The notes under the pieces: generated by a model
The model's database searches: none
What the model was told of the DNA's origin: nothing
The model's input: only the letters and a program-made list of their open reading frames with translations
Translations under genes and position numbers: made by a program
Source of the DNA: Actinoplanes utahensis
Lineage (GTDB): Bacteria; Actinomycetota; Actinomycetes; Mycobacteriales; Micromonosporaceae
Length of the DNA stretch: 64,000 nt
Assembly: GCF_016862455.1 (NCBI RefSeq)
Contig: NZ_BOMZ01000072.1
Span: 34,728 to 98,727, forward strand
Direction: 5' to 3'
Shown here: one piece after another, positions 8,921-17,137 of the stretch
How positions within the stretch are numbered: the stretch's first letter is position 1
Layout: each line of letters starts with the position of its first letter

Positions 8921-9604
8921 ATGGGCGTGCGGCAGCGCCGTCCGGCCCGGGAGGGCGAGACCTTCCTGGACTGGGCGGTGAAGTACGCGTCCCCGCTGCT
9001 CACCGTCGCCGGGGTGCTGCTGTACGGGGTGCTGCGCCTGGCCTACGTCACCTTCTACATGCAGTTGCGGGCGACCCCGCAGGAGGTCGGCTACGGCTAC
9101 GTCGAGATCCTGTCCAGCCAGCTGATCGGCACCGTCGAGCTGGTCCTGGTGGTCGCCGTGCTGCTGTTCGGGCCGGCGGTGGCGGTCCGCGGCGGATACG
9201 GCCTGTTCCGGCCGCTCCGGCGGCCGTGGCGGGAGGCGGCCGCCCGGCTGGCCGCGCAGTGTGCCCTGGCGGCGGTCGCGCTGGTGTTGACGCTGCTGCC
9301 GGTCGCGGCGTGGCTGGCCGGCACCGAGGCCCGCAAGGGTTACCTGGTCCGCAACGTGTACCTGGCCTACCTGCCGCGGATCCCGGTGCTGGCGGTGCAG
9401 GCGGTCCCGGCGTCGGCGGCGTGGAGCGCCGAGCACCCGGATCGCCTGCTCAATCTGATGGATCGCCGCTGTCTGCTCTATCTCGGGCAGAACCCGGTGA
9501 CGACCGTCTTCTACGACGTGAAGACCCGGGACAGCCTGCGCGTCCCGACCGCCCAGATCATCGTCCAGATCAAGAACCGGCGGTCGGTCCCGGTGGACTG
9601 CTGA
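8921..9604 (+). CDS. Membrane protein of unknown function
   Basis: A 227-residue protein whose ATG follows directly on the stop of the lipoprotein gene. Three hydrophobic segments are visible at about residues 25-45 (LLTVAGVLLYGVLRLAY), 66-90 (LIGTVELVLVVAVLLFGPAV) and 109-132 (LAAQCALAAVALVLTLLPVA). The C-terminal ~90 residues are polar and end in a beta-rich tail (TAQIIVQIKNRRSVPVDC). Coupling to the lipoprotein suggests an envelope complex, but no catalytic motif is visible and the family is not recognised. The 3' end overlaps the remnant of an nhaA gene on the opposite strand by 35 bases. Confidence 0.72.
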   Translation: MGVRQRRPAREGETFLDWAVKYASPLLTVAGVLLYGVLRLAYVTFYMQLRATPQEVGYGYVEILSSQLIGTVELVLVVAVLLFGPAVAVRGGYGLFRPLRRPWREAAARLAAQCALAAVALVLTLLPVAAWLAGTEARKGYLVRNVYLAYLPRIPVLAVQAVPASAAWSAEHPDRLLNLMDRRCLLYLGQNPVTTVFYDVKTRDSLRVPTAQIIVQIKNRRSVPVDC

Positions 9605-10088
9605 ACCGGCGGGCCAGGTCCCGGTGGTGGGCGGCGGCCTTCGCGGCGTCGCCGCCGCTCACCGGGGACCCGGGCATCGGCCCGAGCGCCGCGACCTGGT
9701 CGGCGAGCCGGGAGTGCTGCCCGGCGGCGTAGATCAGCGCCGGTACGGCCATGCCTCCTACCGCGGCCGCCGCCGGAAGCGCCGCCCGGCGCGGATCGCG
9801 AAGGTCACCGGCGACGAACTCCCGTTTGAGTTCCAGCCCGGCGACGAAGAAGAGGATCGCCGGAAGGCCGTCGGCGGCCCACGCTGACAGGGACAGGTCG
9901 AGGTGCCATTCCGCCGGGCCGACGGTGCCGGCGGCCAGATCCTGGTAGTTGTTTACCCATGGGGAGTTCGCCCAGGCCAGCGCGAGGATCGTGGCGCCGA
10001 GCAGGAGCAGCCCACCAACGGTCTCGGTGCGCAGGATGTCGGCGACGCGGCGGGCCTCGGGCCAGGACCCGCGGGAGAGGAGCGTCAT
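9570..10088 (-). pseudogene. nhaA: Truncated Na+/H+ antiporter NhaA
   Basis: The first ~115 residues match the start of NhaA antiporters: ETVGGLLLLGATILALAWAN with the following WVNNY, then ADGLPAILFFVAGLELKREF and LRDPRRAALPAAAAVGGMAV. NhaA proteins are normally near 400 residues with about 12 membrane helices and an essential Asp pair in the middle of the chain. This reading frame stops after 172 residues, and the last ~55 (LADQVAALGPMPGSPVSGGD onward) are hydrophilic and unlike NhaA. The active-site half is therefore missing and the product cannot be a working antiporter. A deletion that joined the 5' part of nhaA to unrelated sequence next to the neighbouring gene is the simplest reading. 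Confidence 0.75.
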
Positions 10089-10215
10089 CGGGATCCTTCG
10101 GGTACGCGGACGGGACCGCTGACCGGACTTCCCAGCACACCGCGGACCACTTCACGTGACCTTCATGTTCCATCGTGTGTGCCGGGCAGCGGCGCGGGTA
10201 ACGTCCCGTCCGGAG

Positions 10216-10229
10216 GGGCCGAAGGACCC
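10216..10229 (+). promoter_or_regulatory. DosR/DevR-like box upstream of phosphoketolase
   Basis: GGGCCGAAGGACCC; its complement GGGTCCTTCGGCCC fits the actinobacterial DosR/DevR pattern (GGGAC-TT-GGCCC type) with one change. It lies 60 bases before the phosphoketolase start. Three related boxes occur elsewhere in the window. Confidence 0.6.
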
Positions 10230-10288
10230 GTGTCGCACGTCCATACCGTCGATAAGTTGATCGTGACCAGTCAGGAACTCGAAAGACC

Positions 10289-12733
10289 ATGTCGAGAGGA
10301 ATGACCGTGACCGCCGTTTCGGACAATCGGGCCGCCACATTCGACCAGGACCTCGTGCGGAGGCTCGCCGCTCCGGACGACACCGAGGTGGCCGCCCTCG
10401 ATGCCTGGTGGCGGGCGAACAATTACCTGACCATCGGTCAGATCTACCTGCAGGGCAACCCGCTGCTGCGCGAGCCGCTGAAGAGTGAGCACATCAAACC
10501 GCGCCTGCTCGGGCACTGGGGCACCAGCCCGGGCCTGTCGTTCGTCTACGCCCACGTCTCCCGGCTGATCAAGCAGACCGGGCAGCAGGCCATCTACCTG
10601 GCCGGTCCCGGGCACGGCGGCCCGGCGCTGGTCGCCGCCGGCTATCTGGAGGGCACCTACTCCGAGGTGTACCCGAAGGTGGATCTGTCCGAGGGCGGCC
10701 TGCTCCGGCTGTTCCGCCAGTTCTCCTCGCCCGGTGGCATCCCCAGCCACGTCAGCGTGACCACGCCCGGCTCCATCCACGAGGGCGGCGAGCTCGGCTA
10801 CGTGCTGGTCCACGCGTTCGGCGCGGTGATGGACAATCCCGACCTGCTCGCCATCGCGGTGGTCGGTGACGGCGAGGCGGAGACCGGCCCCCTGGAGGGC
10901 TCCTGGAAGGGCGTCTCCTTCATCAACCCCGAGCACGACGGCGCGGTCCTGCCGATCCTGCACCTCAACGGCGCGAAGATCGCCGGCCCGACGGTGCTGG
11001 CCCGCAAGGACCCGGCCGAGGTGCGCAAACTCCTCGAGGGCCACGGGTACGACGTGATCGAGGTCGAGGGCGCCGACCTGCCGGGCATGCACCACCGGTT
11101 CGCGGCGGTGCTCGCCGAGGCGTGGGGCAAGATCAAGAGCATTCAGAGCGAGGCCCGCGGCGGTACGTGGGACGGCACCCGGCCGCGGTGGCCACTGATC
11201 GTCATGCGTACGCCCAAGGGCTGGACCGGACCCGAGAAGATCGACGGGATCCAGGTGACCGGCACGTGGCGCTCCCACCAGGTGCCGCTGTCCGGTGTCA
11301 AGGGCCACGAGGACCACCTGCGCGAGCTGGAGAAGTGGCTCAAGTCGTACCGGCCGGAGGAGCTGTTCGACGCGACCGGCGCCCCGGTGCAGCAGATCCG
11401 GGACATGGCCCCGCCCGGCGACCTGCGGATGAGCGCGACCCCGCACGCCAACGGCGGCCTGCTCACCAAGGACCTCGACATCCCGGACTTCCGGGACTAC
11501 GCCGTCGACGTGAAGCGCCCCGCCGAGGGCCGCGCCGAGTCCACCCGCAAGCTGGGTGAGCTGATGCGCGACATCTACACCCGCAACCCCGACCGGTTCC
11601 GGCTGTTCTGCCCGGACGAGACCAACAGCAACCGGCTCGGCGCCGTGTTCGAGGTCTCCGACCGCGGCTTCATGGAGTCCGTCACCGGCGACGACGTGAA
11701 GATCAGCAACAAGGGCCGGGTCATGGAGGTGCTGTCCGAGCACAACTGCCACGGCTGGCTGGAGGGGTACAACCTCACCGGGCGGCACGGCATGTTCGCC
11801 ACCTACGAGGCGTTCGCCATGGTCAGCGCGTCGCAGACGGTCCAGCACGGCAAGTGGCTCCAGGAGGCGTCGCACCTGCCCTGGCGGGCCAAGGTGCCGA
11901 GCCTGAACATCCTGCTCACCTCGACGGCCTGGCGCAACGACCACAACGGCTTCTCGCACCAGGGGCCCGGCCTGATCCAGGTGGTGCTCAACCAGCGGGG
12001 CACGGTCGCCCGCGTCTACCTGCCGCCGGACGCGAACACCCTGCTCTCGGTCGCCGATCACTGCTTCCGCTCGCGGTCGTACGTCAATCTGATCGTCATC
12101 GACAAGCAGCCGCAGCTGCAGTGGCTGACCATGGACCAGGCGATCGAGCACTGCGCCAAGGGCGCCGGCATCTGGGACTGGGCGGGCAACGACGACGGCG
12201 ACCGGGACCCGGACGTCGTCCTGGCCTGCGCGGGTGACGTGGTGACCATGGAGACGGTGGCGGCCGCGCAGCTGCTGAAGGAGAAGCTGCCGCAGCTCAA
12301 GGTCCGGGTCGTCAACGTGGTCGACCTGATGGCCCTGCCGCGGCCGAAGGACCACCCGCACGGCATGACGGAGACGATGTTCCGCGAGCTGTTCACCGAC
12401 CACGTGGACGTGGTGTTCGCCTTCCACGGCTACCCGGGCGCCATCCACCAGCTGGTGCACGGCCGGCCGGACGCCGACCGGTTCCGGGTCCGCGGCTTCA
12501 TCGAGGAGGGCACCACCACCACGCCGTTCGACATGACGGTCCGCAACCGGGCGTCGCGGTACCACCTGGTGATCGACGCGATCAACAACGCGAAGCGGCT
12601 GCCGGCCGGCGCCAGCGAGCTGAAGTCCTGGTGCGAGTCGCAGCTGGAGAGGCACGAGAAGTACGTGGTCGAGCACCTGGAGGACATGCCGGAGGTGCGG
12701 GACTGGTCGCTCGGGGACTGGGCCCAGCACTGA
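10289..12733 (+). CDS. xfp: Xylulose-5-phosphate/fructose-6-phosphate phosphoketolase
   Basis: An 814-residue thiamine-diphosphate enzyme that cleaves xylulose 5-phosphate (and often fructose 6-phosphate) with phosphate to acetyl phosphate plus glyceraldehyde 3-phosphate or erythrose 4-phosphate. Family signatures are clear: LLGHWGTSPGLSFVYAH, AGPGHGGPALVAAGYLEGTY, the ThDP-binding stretch VVGDGEAETGPLEGSWK, and LTSTAWRNDHNGFSHQGPG in the second half. Length is normal for the family, and the protein is cytosolic. The first ATG (10289) has AGGAA about ten bases upstream; an in-frame ATG at 10301 is a possible alternative. A DosR-like box 60 bases upstream suggests induction under low oxygen, where acetyl phosphate could yield ATP through acetate kinase. 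A strong hairpin follows the stop codon, so it is probably monocistronic. Confidence 0.97.
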   Translation: MSRGMTVTAVSDNRAATFDQDLVRRLAAPDDTEVAALDAWWRANNYLTIGQIYLQGNPLLREPLKSEHIKPRLLGHWGTSPGLSFVYAHVSRLIKQTGQQAIYLAGPGHGGPALVAAGYLEGTYSEVYPKVDLSEGGLLRLFRQFSSPGGIPSHVSVTTPGSIHEGGELGYVLVHAFGAVMDNPDLLAIAVVGDGEAETGPLEGSWKGVSFINPEHDGAVLPILHLNGAKIAGPTVLARKDPAEVRKLLEGHGYDVIEVEGADLPGMHHRFAAVLAEAWGKIKSIQSEARGGTWDGTRPRWPLIVMRTPKGWTGPEKIDGIQVTGTWRSHQVPLSGVKGHEDHLRELEKWLKSYRPEELFDATGAPVQQIRDMAPPGDLRMSATPHANGGLLTKDLDIPDFRDYAVDVKRPAEGRAESTRKLGELMRDIYTRNPDRFRLFCPDETNSNRLGAVFEVSDRGFMESVTGDDVKISNKGRVMEVLSEHNCHGWLEGYNLTGRHGMFATYEAFAMVSASQTVQHGKWLQEASHLPWRAKVPSLNILLTSTAWRNDHNGFSHQGPGLIQVVLNQRGTVARVYLPPDANTLLSVADHCFRSRSYVNLIVIDKQPQLQWLTMDQAIEHCAKGAGIWDWAGNDDGDRDPDVVLACAGDVVTMETVAAAQLLKEKLPQLKVRVVNVVDLMALPRPKDHPHGMTETMFRELFTDHVDVVFAFHGYPGAIHQLVHGRPDADRFRVRGFIEEGTTTTPFDMTVRNRASRYHLVIDAINNAKRLPAGASELKSWCESQLERHEKYVVEHLEDMPEVRDWSLGDWAQH

Positions 12734-12737
12734 CCGT

Positions 12738-12775
12738 GCGCCGAGCCGGGGCACCGACCCGCCCCGGCTCGGCGC
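12738..12775 (+). terminator. Terminator hairpin after phosphoketolase
   Basis: A perfect 15-bp stem, GCGCCGAGCCGGGGC at 12738-12752 pairing with 12761-12775, with an 8-base loop, starts five bases after the stop codon. There is no T-run, as is usual in very GC-rich genomes. Confidence 0.85.
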
Positions 12776-12830
12776 TCGTGATCTTCACGGTGGGAAATCC
12801 CACTGCACGGTGCTCGATGGTGAGCGTTAC

Positions 12831-12858
12831 CGCGCGCGAGTCTTCAGATTCGCGCGCG
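12831..12858. repeat. Inverted repeat in the leader of the peptidoglycan-binding gene
   Basis: CGCGCGCGA and TCGCGCGCG form a 9-bp stem around a 10-base loop. It lies about 160 bases upstream of the peptidoglycan-binding gene, in an otherwise gene-free 284-base stretch. It could be a leader hairpin or a protein site; no known riboswitch consensus was recognised. Confidence 0.5.
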
Positions 12859-13017
12859 GTTTGCGTATCGGAGTTCGCGAATCGGTCAGCAAGATCCAAT
12901 CATTTCTTGCGAATCCTTGGCCGAGACCTGTCTCACCCTTTTATTCATCGGCCGGTAACGCGAAGGTGAGGGGAGCACAACACCCGTCGCTCGACGAAGA
13001 GGAAGGGGATCCCCTCT

Positions 13018-13470
13018 ATGACCGCCACCCTGAACCCCTGGCCGACGACCCGGCAGGGCTCCACCGACCACCAGGTGCAGACCCTGCAGTACCTGCTGCT
13101 CGCCCACGGTCACACGGTCGCCATCGACGGCGTCTTCGGGTCCGAGACCGGCGACGCGGTACGCGCCGTCCAGCGGGCCAAGAACCTTCCCGACGACGGC
13201 ATCGTCGACGCCGAGACGTGGAAGGCGCTGCTCATTCCGGTCCGGCCGGGCATGCGGGGCAGCGCGGTGCGCGGTCTTCAGGAGGAGTTCGCCCTCGACG
13301 GCGCCGACGGCATCTACGGGCCGAAGACCGAGGCGGCGATCCGTGACCTGCAGGCGTCGATCCGGGACGGGGGAGTGCCGGTCGAAGTGGACGGGGTGGT
13401 CGGCCCGCGTACGTGGCAGGCCCTGGTCAGCGGCCTGCGTGAGGCGGCCCCACTCTCCAAGGCCGCCTGA
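13018..13470 (+). CDS. Peptidoglycan-binding (PGRP-type) domain protein
   Basis: A 150-residue protein made of two tandem peptidoglycan-binding type 1 domains, at about residues 12-75 and 78-140. Each carries the family pattern: VQTLQYLLLAHGHTVAIDGVFG then ETGDAVRAVQ and DGIVDAETWKALL, and in the second GIYGPKTEAAIRDLQ then VDGVVGPRTWQALVSG. No signal peptide or catalytic domain is present, so export is unclear; it may be a binding subunit or act inside the cell. GAGGAAGGGG just upstream of the ATG is a strong ribosome site. A hairpin follows the gene. Confidence 0.88.
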   Translation: MTATLNPWPTTRQGSTDHQVQTLQYLLLAHGHTVAIDGVFGSETGDAVRAVQRAKNLPDDGIVDAETWKALLIPVRPGMRGSAVRGLQEEFALDGADGIYGPKTEAAIRDLQASIRDGGVPVEVDGVVGPRTWQALVSGLREAAPLSKAA

Positions 13471-13482
13471 TCGGGCGCTGAC

Positions 13483-13517
13483 CGATGCCCCGCATCCCAC
13501 ACGGGAGCGGGGCATCG
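13483..13517 (+). terminator. Terminator hairpin after the peptidoglycan-binding gene
   Basis: An 11-bp perfect stem (CGATGCCCCGC at 13483-13493 with 13507-13517) around a 13-base loop, located 13 bases after the stop codon. It may serve both this gene and the convergent PRC/DUF2382 gene. Confidence 0.75.
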
Positions 13518-13586
13518 TCGTCTCACCGCCGCGTCACGGCGGAAACCCTCCCGGCGTACGCGGCCGGCCACCGATCGTCGTCGGCG

Positions 13587-14405
13587 TCAGCCGATGGTGC
13601 GGCGGGGCTCGTCCGGCAGTTCCGCCTCGATGTGCTCCTTACGCACCGCGCCGCCGACGGTCCGCTCCTCGGCGACGGTCTCCTTGCCCAGGCGCACCCG
13701 CTCGACCGGAACCGTCTCGGTGGTCACCACGGGACGCTCGGCGTGCAGGGTGACCTCGTGTTCGGACTCGGTGATGGCCGGTCCGCTGTAGGCGGCGTCG
13801 CGGTTGGCGGCGGTGATCGGCTCCCGTTCCAGCCGCACCTCCTCGTGCATGACCGGCACGGTGATCTGCTGCTGCTCGGTCACCACGTACTTGCGCAGCC
13901 GGGCCCGGCCGACCTGCTCCTTCTCGGTGTGAACGTTGAGGCGCTCCTCCGAGCGGGTCATCGCGTCGTCGCCCGCCGCCCGCCGGCCGGTGGCGGCCCG
14001 CGCGGTCGTGGCCGGCATGTCCTCGTCCATGATGCTGCCGTACTCGCCGGTCGCCTGGGCGCTCCCACCGGCCGTACGGAAGCTCTCGTCCCAGCTCATG
14101 TCGTAGTGCCGGTACAGCATCTCCACCTCGGCGTCGGCCAGCGGCTCGTCGGCGGCGGCGTCGATGTTCGGCGCGTCCTTGATCTGCGCCTTGTCGAACG
14201 GCACCACGAGCCGGTCGCCGGTCAGCTCGGCATGGTCGAGCGGCACCAGGGACTCGTTCCTGCCGAACAGGCCGGTACGCACGGAGGCCCAGGTCGGCCG
14301 GCCGGCCGAGTCGCTCCACATCGCTCCGACGCTGCCGACCCGGTCACCGTCGCGGTCGAAGACGTCACGCTCGTAAAGGGTGGGGATCTGCTCCTGCGTG
14401 ATCAT
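13587..14405 (-). CDS. PRC-barrel and DUF2382 (YsnF/AvaK-type) stress protein
   Basis: A 272-residue soluble protein. Residues ~5-90 form a PRC-barrel domain (ERDVFDRDGDRVGSVGAMW, with RPTWASVRTGLFG). Residues ~150-262 form a DUF2382 domain (SEERLNVHTEKEQVGRARL, LRKYVVTEQQQITVPVMHEE, PVERVRLGKETVAEE). The two are joined by a polar Ala/Gly/Asp-rich linker. This fusion is common in actinobacteria and is generally linked to stress response; a molecular function is not established. The upstream promoter matches the SigF/SigB type (14438-14462), which supports stress regulation. GAGAGGAGCGTGCC precedes the ATG. Confidence 0.9.
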   Translation of the reverse strand: MITQEQIPTLYERDVFDRDGDRVGSVGAMWSDSAGRPTWASVRTGLFGRNESLVPLDHAELTGDRLVVPFDKAQIKDAPNIDAAADEPLADAEVEMLYRHYDMSWDESFRTAGGSAQATGEYGSIMDEDMPATTARAATGRRAAGDDAMTRSEERLNVHTEKEQVGRARLRKYVVTEQQQITVPVMHEEVRLEREPITAANRDAAYSGPAITESEHEVTLHAERPVVTTETVPVERVRLGKETVAEERTVGGAVRKEHIEAELPDEPRRTIG

Positions 14406-14437
14406 GGCACGCTCCTCTCAGTCGGTTACGGAGAGAC

Positions 14438-14462
14438 ATACCCTCGGTGATCGCCCTCAAGC
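14438..14462 (-). promoter_or_regulatory. SigF/SigB-like promoter of the DUF2382 gene
   Basis: On the minus strand, GCTT followed by 15 bases and GGGTAT fits the actinobacterial stress-sigma consensus GNNT-N14-16-GGGTAY. The -10 element lies about 33 bases before the ATG at 14405. Confidence 0.6.
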
Positions 14463-14539
14463 GCGTGTCTTCGCAGTTCAAAGCGCTCATGCGGGCGAAG
14501 ACATCCCGAACGGCGCGGCAGGTCGGTAACGCGGCGTGG

Positions 14540-15292
14540 TCAGCGGCGGACGGCGGCCGGGTCGAAACCGAACGGGAGCTCCAGACGGTGCGCGGCCATC
14601 AGGTCACGGTCGGCCAGCAGTTCGCCGGTGGGCGCGTCGGCGACGATCCGGCCGGCGTCCAGGATCACCGAACGGGGGCACAGCTCCAGCGCGTACGGCA
14701 GGTCGTGGGTCACCATCAGCACGGTCACCGGCAACGACTCGATGATCTCCGCCAGCTCACGGCGGCTGGCCGGGTCGAGGTTCGACGACGGCTCGTCCAG
14801 CACCAGGATCTCCGGGCGCATCGCCAGCACGGTGGCCACGGCCACCCGGCGCCGCTGGCCGAACGACAGGTGATGCGGGATCTGGTCACGGTGCTCCAGC
14901 ATCCCCACGGCGGTCAGCGCCTCGGTGACACGAGCGTCCAGCTCGTCACCCCGTACCCCCAGATTGGCGGGACCGAAGGCGACGTCCTCCGCGACCGTCG
15001 GCATGAACAGCTGGTCGTCGGGATCCTGGAAGACGACGCCGACCCGGCGGCGGATCTCGGTGATCGCCTTGCGATCGCCGGGCGTCACCGGCAGCCCGGA
15101 GATCTCCACCCGGCCGGCGCCGCCGTGCAGGATGCCGTTGAGGTGCAGCACCAGGGTGGTCTTGCCGGCGCCGTTCGGCCCGAGCAGCGCCACCCGCTCG
15201 CCGGGCGTGAGGGTCAGGTCGACGCCGCGCAGCGCCTCCCGCCCGTCGGGGTAGGCGAAGGTGAGGCCGGTGATCCGGAGCGCCGCGGTCAT
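14540..15292 (-). CDS. cbiO: Cobalt/nickel ECF transporter ATPase
   Basis: A 250-residue ABC ATPase that powers divalent metal uptake with CbiM/CbiQ. Walker A is LLGPNGAGKTTL, the signature is LSFGQRRRVAVATVLAM, and Walker B is ILVLDEPSSNLD, followed by the switch histidine in VTHDL. The start is the ATG at 15292 (MTAALRITGLTFAYPDG), four bases after the cbiQ stop. A longer in-frame extension to 15484 lies inside cbiQ and has no family similarity. It is the last gene of a cbiM-N-Q-O order transcribed on the minus strand. The transported metal (Co or Ni) cannot be decided from sequence. Confidence 0.95.
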   Translation of the reverse strand: MTAALRITGLTFAYPDGREALRGVDLTLTPGERVALLGPNGAGKTTLVLHLNGILHGGAGRVEISGLPVTPGDRKAITEIRRRVGVVFQDPDDQLFMPTVAEDVAFGPANLGVRGDELDARVTEALTAVGMLEHRDQIPHHLSFGQRRRVAVATVLAMRPEILVLDEPSSNLDPASRRELAEIIESLPVTVLMVTHDLPYALELCPRSVILDAGRIVADAPTGELLADRDLMAAHRLELPFGFDPAAVRR

Positions 15293-15296
15293 GTGG

Positions 15297-16043
15297 TCAT
15301 GGTAGGGCGGCGGCCGCGACGGCCATCCCGGCGGCGGCCACCGGCAGCGCCGACGAGATCGCCCACTCGCGGGCCGGCGCGCGGCCCGCGACCGACGGCA
15401 TCGTCCCGGTGTAACCGCGGGACAGCATGGCCAGATAGACCCGCTCACCACGCTCGTAGGAGCGCAGGAACAGCGAGCCGACACCGACCGCGAACGCCTT
15501 GGCCTGCCAGAGGAACCGGGGGTCGTAGGCGCGGGCGAGCCGGGCGATCCGCATCCGGCGGGCGTCGTCGATCAGCACGTCGACGTAGCGCAGCATGAAC
15601 GTCATGATCTGAGTGATCACGGCCGGGCAGCGTAGCCGGTCCAGGCCGCTGATCAGGTCCCGCATCGTGGTGGTGGCGGCCAGCAGCAGCGACGCCAGCA
15701 CGCCGAGGGTGCCCTTGGCGACGATGTTCCACGCTCCGTACAGGCCGTCGACCGACAGCGACAGGCCGAGCCAGTCCACCCGCTCGCCGTGGCCGAAGAT
15801 CGGCAGCAGCACGGCGAGCAGCACGAACGGCAGCTCGATGGTCGATCGTCGGAGCAGCCAGCCGGCCGGCACCCGGGCCGGCGCGGTGACCAGGGCGATC
15901 AGGACGGCGTAACCGGCGAAGGCGGTGAACTCCTCGCGCGGCGTGATCACCACGACCACGGTGAACAGCAGCACCGCCGCGATCTTGACCTCGGGGGAGA
16001 GCCGGTGCACCCGGCTGTCCCGGTCGAGGAAGAGGCGCTCCAC
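15297..16043 (-). CDS. cbiQ: ECF transporter transmembrane protein CbiQ
   Basis: A 248-residue integral membrane coupling (T) component. It opens with LDRDSRVHRLSPEVKIAAVL, a typical CbiQ start, and has several membrane helices (AAVLLFTVVVVITP, FVLLAVLLPIFGHG, LGVLASLLLAATTTM). The two cytoplasmic coupling motifs are recognisable as RRMRIARLARAYDP and YLAMLSRGYTG (Ala-Arg-Gly type). The GTG start at 16043 lies immediately upstream of the stop of the PDGLE gene. It sits between the metal-binding subunits and the ATPase in one operon. Confidence 0.94.
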   Translation of the reverse strand: MERLFLDRDSRVHRLSPEVKIAAVLLFTVVVVITPREEFTAFAGYAVLIALVTAPARVPAGWLLRRSTIELPFVLLAVLLPIFGHGERVDWLGLSLSVDGLYGAWNIVAKGTLGVLASLLLAATTTMRDLISGLDRLRCPAVITQIMTFMLRYVDVLIDDARRMRIARLARAYDPRFLWQAKAFAVGVGSLFLRSYERGERVYLAMLSRGYTGTMPSVAGRAPAREWAISSALPVAAAGMAVAAAALP

Positions 16044-16388
16044 CTACGCCTTCCGGCTGGGTTCGCGGCGCCGCAGCAGCCAGAACAGGCCGCCGCCGAT
16101 CGCGAACGTGAGCAGCACCCCGGCGACCCCGGACAGGCCGGTGGAGAGGAACTCGTTGTCGATGCCCTTGACGCCGTAGTCGGCGAGCGGGCTGCCGGCG
16201 AGCTGGTGGTCCTGCTCCTGCTGGGCCATGCAGGTGCCGCCGGTGATCTCGTCGTCGGCGTTGAACGTGCAGCCCTCCCGGGCGGCGTGGTCCAGGCCGT
16301 CCGGGCTGCCGGACGCGAAGTTGCTGACCACGCCGGCCAGCAGCAGGGTGACCAGGAGGCCGGTGATCAGGAAGGTCTTCTTCTTCAT
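16044..16388 (-). CDS. PDGLE-domain CbiN-like subunit
   Basis: A 114-residue membrane protein with an N-terminal helix (TFLITGLLVTLLLAGVVSNF), an extracytoplasmic loop containing the PDGL motif and two cysteines, and a C-terminal helix (GLSGVAGVLLTFAIGGGLFW) followed by arginines. This is the topology of CbiN/PDGLE subunits, which assist metal loading onto CbiM. The start overlaps the end of cbiM (ATGA). It fills the CbiN position of the operon. Confidence 0.88.
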   Translation of the reverse strand: MKKKTFLITGLLVTLLLAGVVSNFASGSPDGLDHAAREGCTFNADDEITGGTCMAQQEQDHQLAGSPLADYGVKGIDNEFLSTGLSGVAGVLLTFAIGGGLFWLLRRREPSRKA

Positions 16389-17059
16389 GCGGGCACCTTG
16401 ATCGGCTGGGCGCGGAAGGCGCGCAGGGCGTAGACCAGATCGGGGCGGACCTTCGCCACGGTGACCACGGTGCTGGCGGCGATCAGGCCCTCGACGACAC
16501 CGATCAGCGTGTGCGTGCCGGCCATCGTCGCGGCGATCGCGCCCAGCGACAGCTCGGTGGTGCCGCCCAGCGCGTACTCCACCACGAAGCCCATCGCGGC
16601 GACCACGACACCGACGACCGAGGCGATCAGGGCCGTCGCGCCGAGCCCGCCGGTGGTCCGCGGCAGGATCCGCAGGAGCAGAGCGACCAGCAGGTACGCC
16701 GCCGCGGTGCCGAGCAGCGCCATGTTGGTGATGTTGAGACCGATCGCGGTCAGGCCGCCGTCGGCGAACACCAGCGCCTGCACCAGCAGCACGGTGGCCA
16801 CGCACAGCGCGCCGACCCACGGGCCGACCAGGATCACCGCGAGGGTGCCGCCGAGCAGGTGGCCGGAGACGCCCGGGAGCACCTGGATGTTGAGCATCTG
16901 GACGGCGAAGATGAACGCCGCGACCAGACCCGCCATCGGGGCGAGCCGGTCGTCGAGGTCGACCTTGGCCCGCCACACGCAGACCGCGAGGCCCGCTGCC
17001 GCTATCGCTATGAAGATCGCCGAGACGGGACCGTTGATGATCCCGTTCGCGATGTGCAT
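16385..17059 (-). CDS. cbiM: Cobalt/nickel ECF substrate-binding membrane protein CbiM
   Basis: A 224-residue S component that binds the metal. I start it at the ATG of MHIANGIINGPVSA (17059), because CbiM/NikM proteins bind metal through the N-terminal Met-His, and an extension from upstream starts (17074 or 17119) would bury that histidine. Later family features include GVSGHLLGGTLAVILVGPW (conserved His) and GTHTLIGVVEGLIAA. The protein is highly hydrophobic, with about six helices. It is first in the cbiM-N-Q-O operon. An inverted repeat GTTGCC-N7-GGCAAC about 44-62 bases upstream is a possible metal-regulator site. Confidence 0.92.
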   Translation of the reverse strand: MHIANGIINGPVSAIFIAIAAAGLAVCVWRAKVDLDDRLAPMAGLVAAFIFAVQMLNIQVLPGVSGHLLGGTLAVILVGPWVGALCVATVLLVQALVFADGGLTAIGLNITNMALLGTAAAYLLVALLLRILPRTTGGLGATALIASVVGVVVAAMGFVVEYALGGTTELSLGAIAATMAGTHTLIGVVEGLIAASTVVTVAKVRPDLVYALRAFRAQPIKVPA

Positions 17060-17102
17060 CGCCTGCACGTCCATGCGGTCAGCATATGAGTACAGGTGGT
17101 TG

Positions 17103-17121
17103 TTGCCTACAGTTGGCAACT
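17103..17121. promoter_or_regulatory. Inverted repeat upstream of cbiM
   Basis: GTTGCC, seven bases, GGCAAC. It sits between the divergently read cbiM leader and the end of the nitroreductase gene. The spacing resembles metal-regulator (Nur-like) half sites, but the sequence is not an established consensus. Confidence 0.4.
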
Positions 17122-17137
17122 AAGCCAGTGATGATCT

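Noticed and set aside
10271..12754. Antisense open frame of 827 codons opposite phosphoketolase
   Set aside because: Complementary to a strongly conserved enzyme and of shadow-type composition (Val, His, Gln, Arg, Gly).
12776..13017. c-di-AMP (ydaO) riboswitch before the peptidoglycan-binding gene
   Set aside because: Such switches often precede cell-wall genes in actinobacteria, but I could not match the conserved core; only an unrelated hairpin is clear.
17060..17137. Cobalamin riboswitch upstream of cbiM
   Set aside because: The leader is too short and lacks the conserved B12-box bases; only a small inverted repeat is present.
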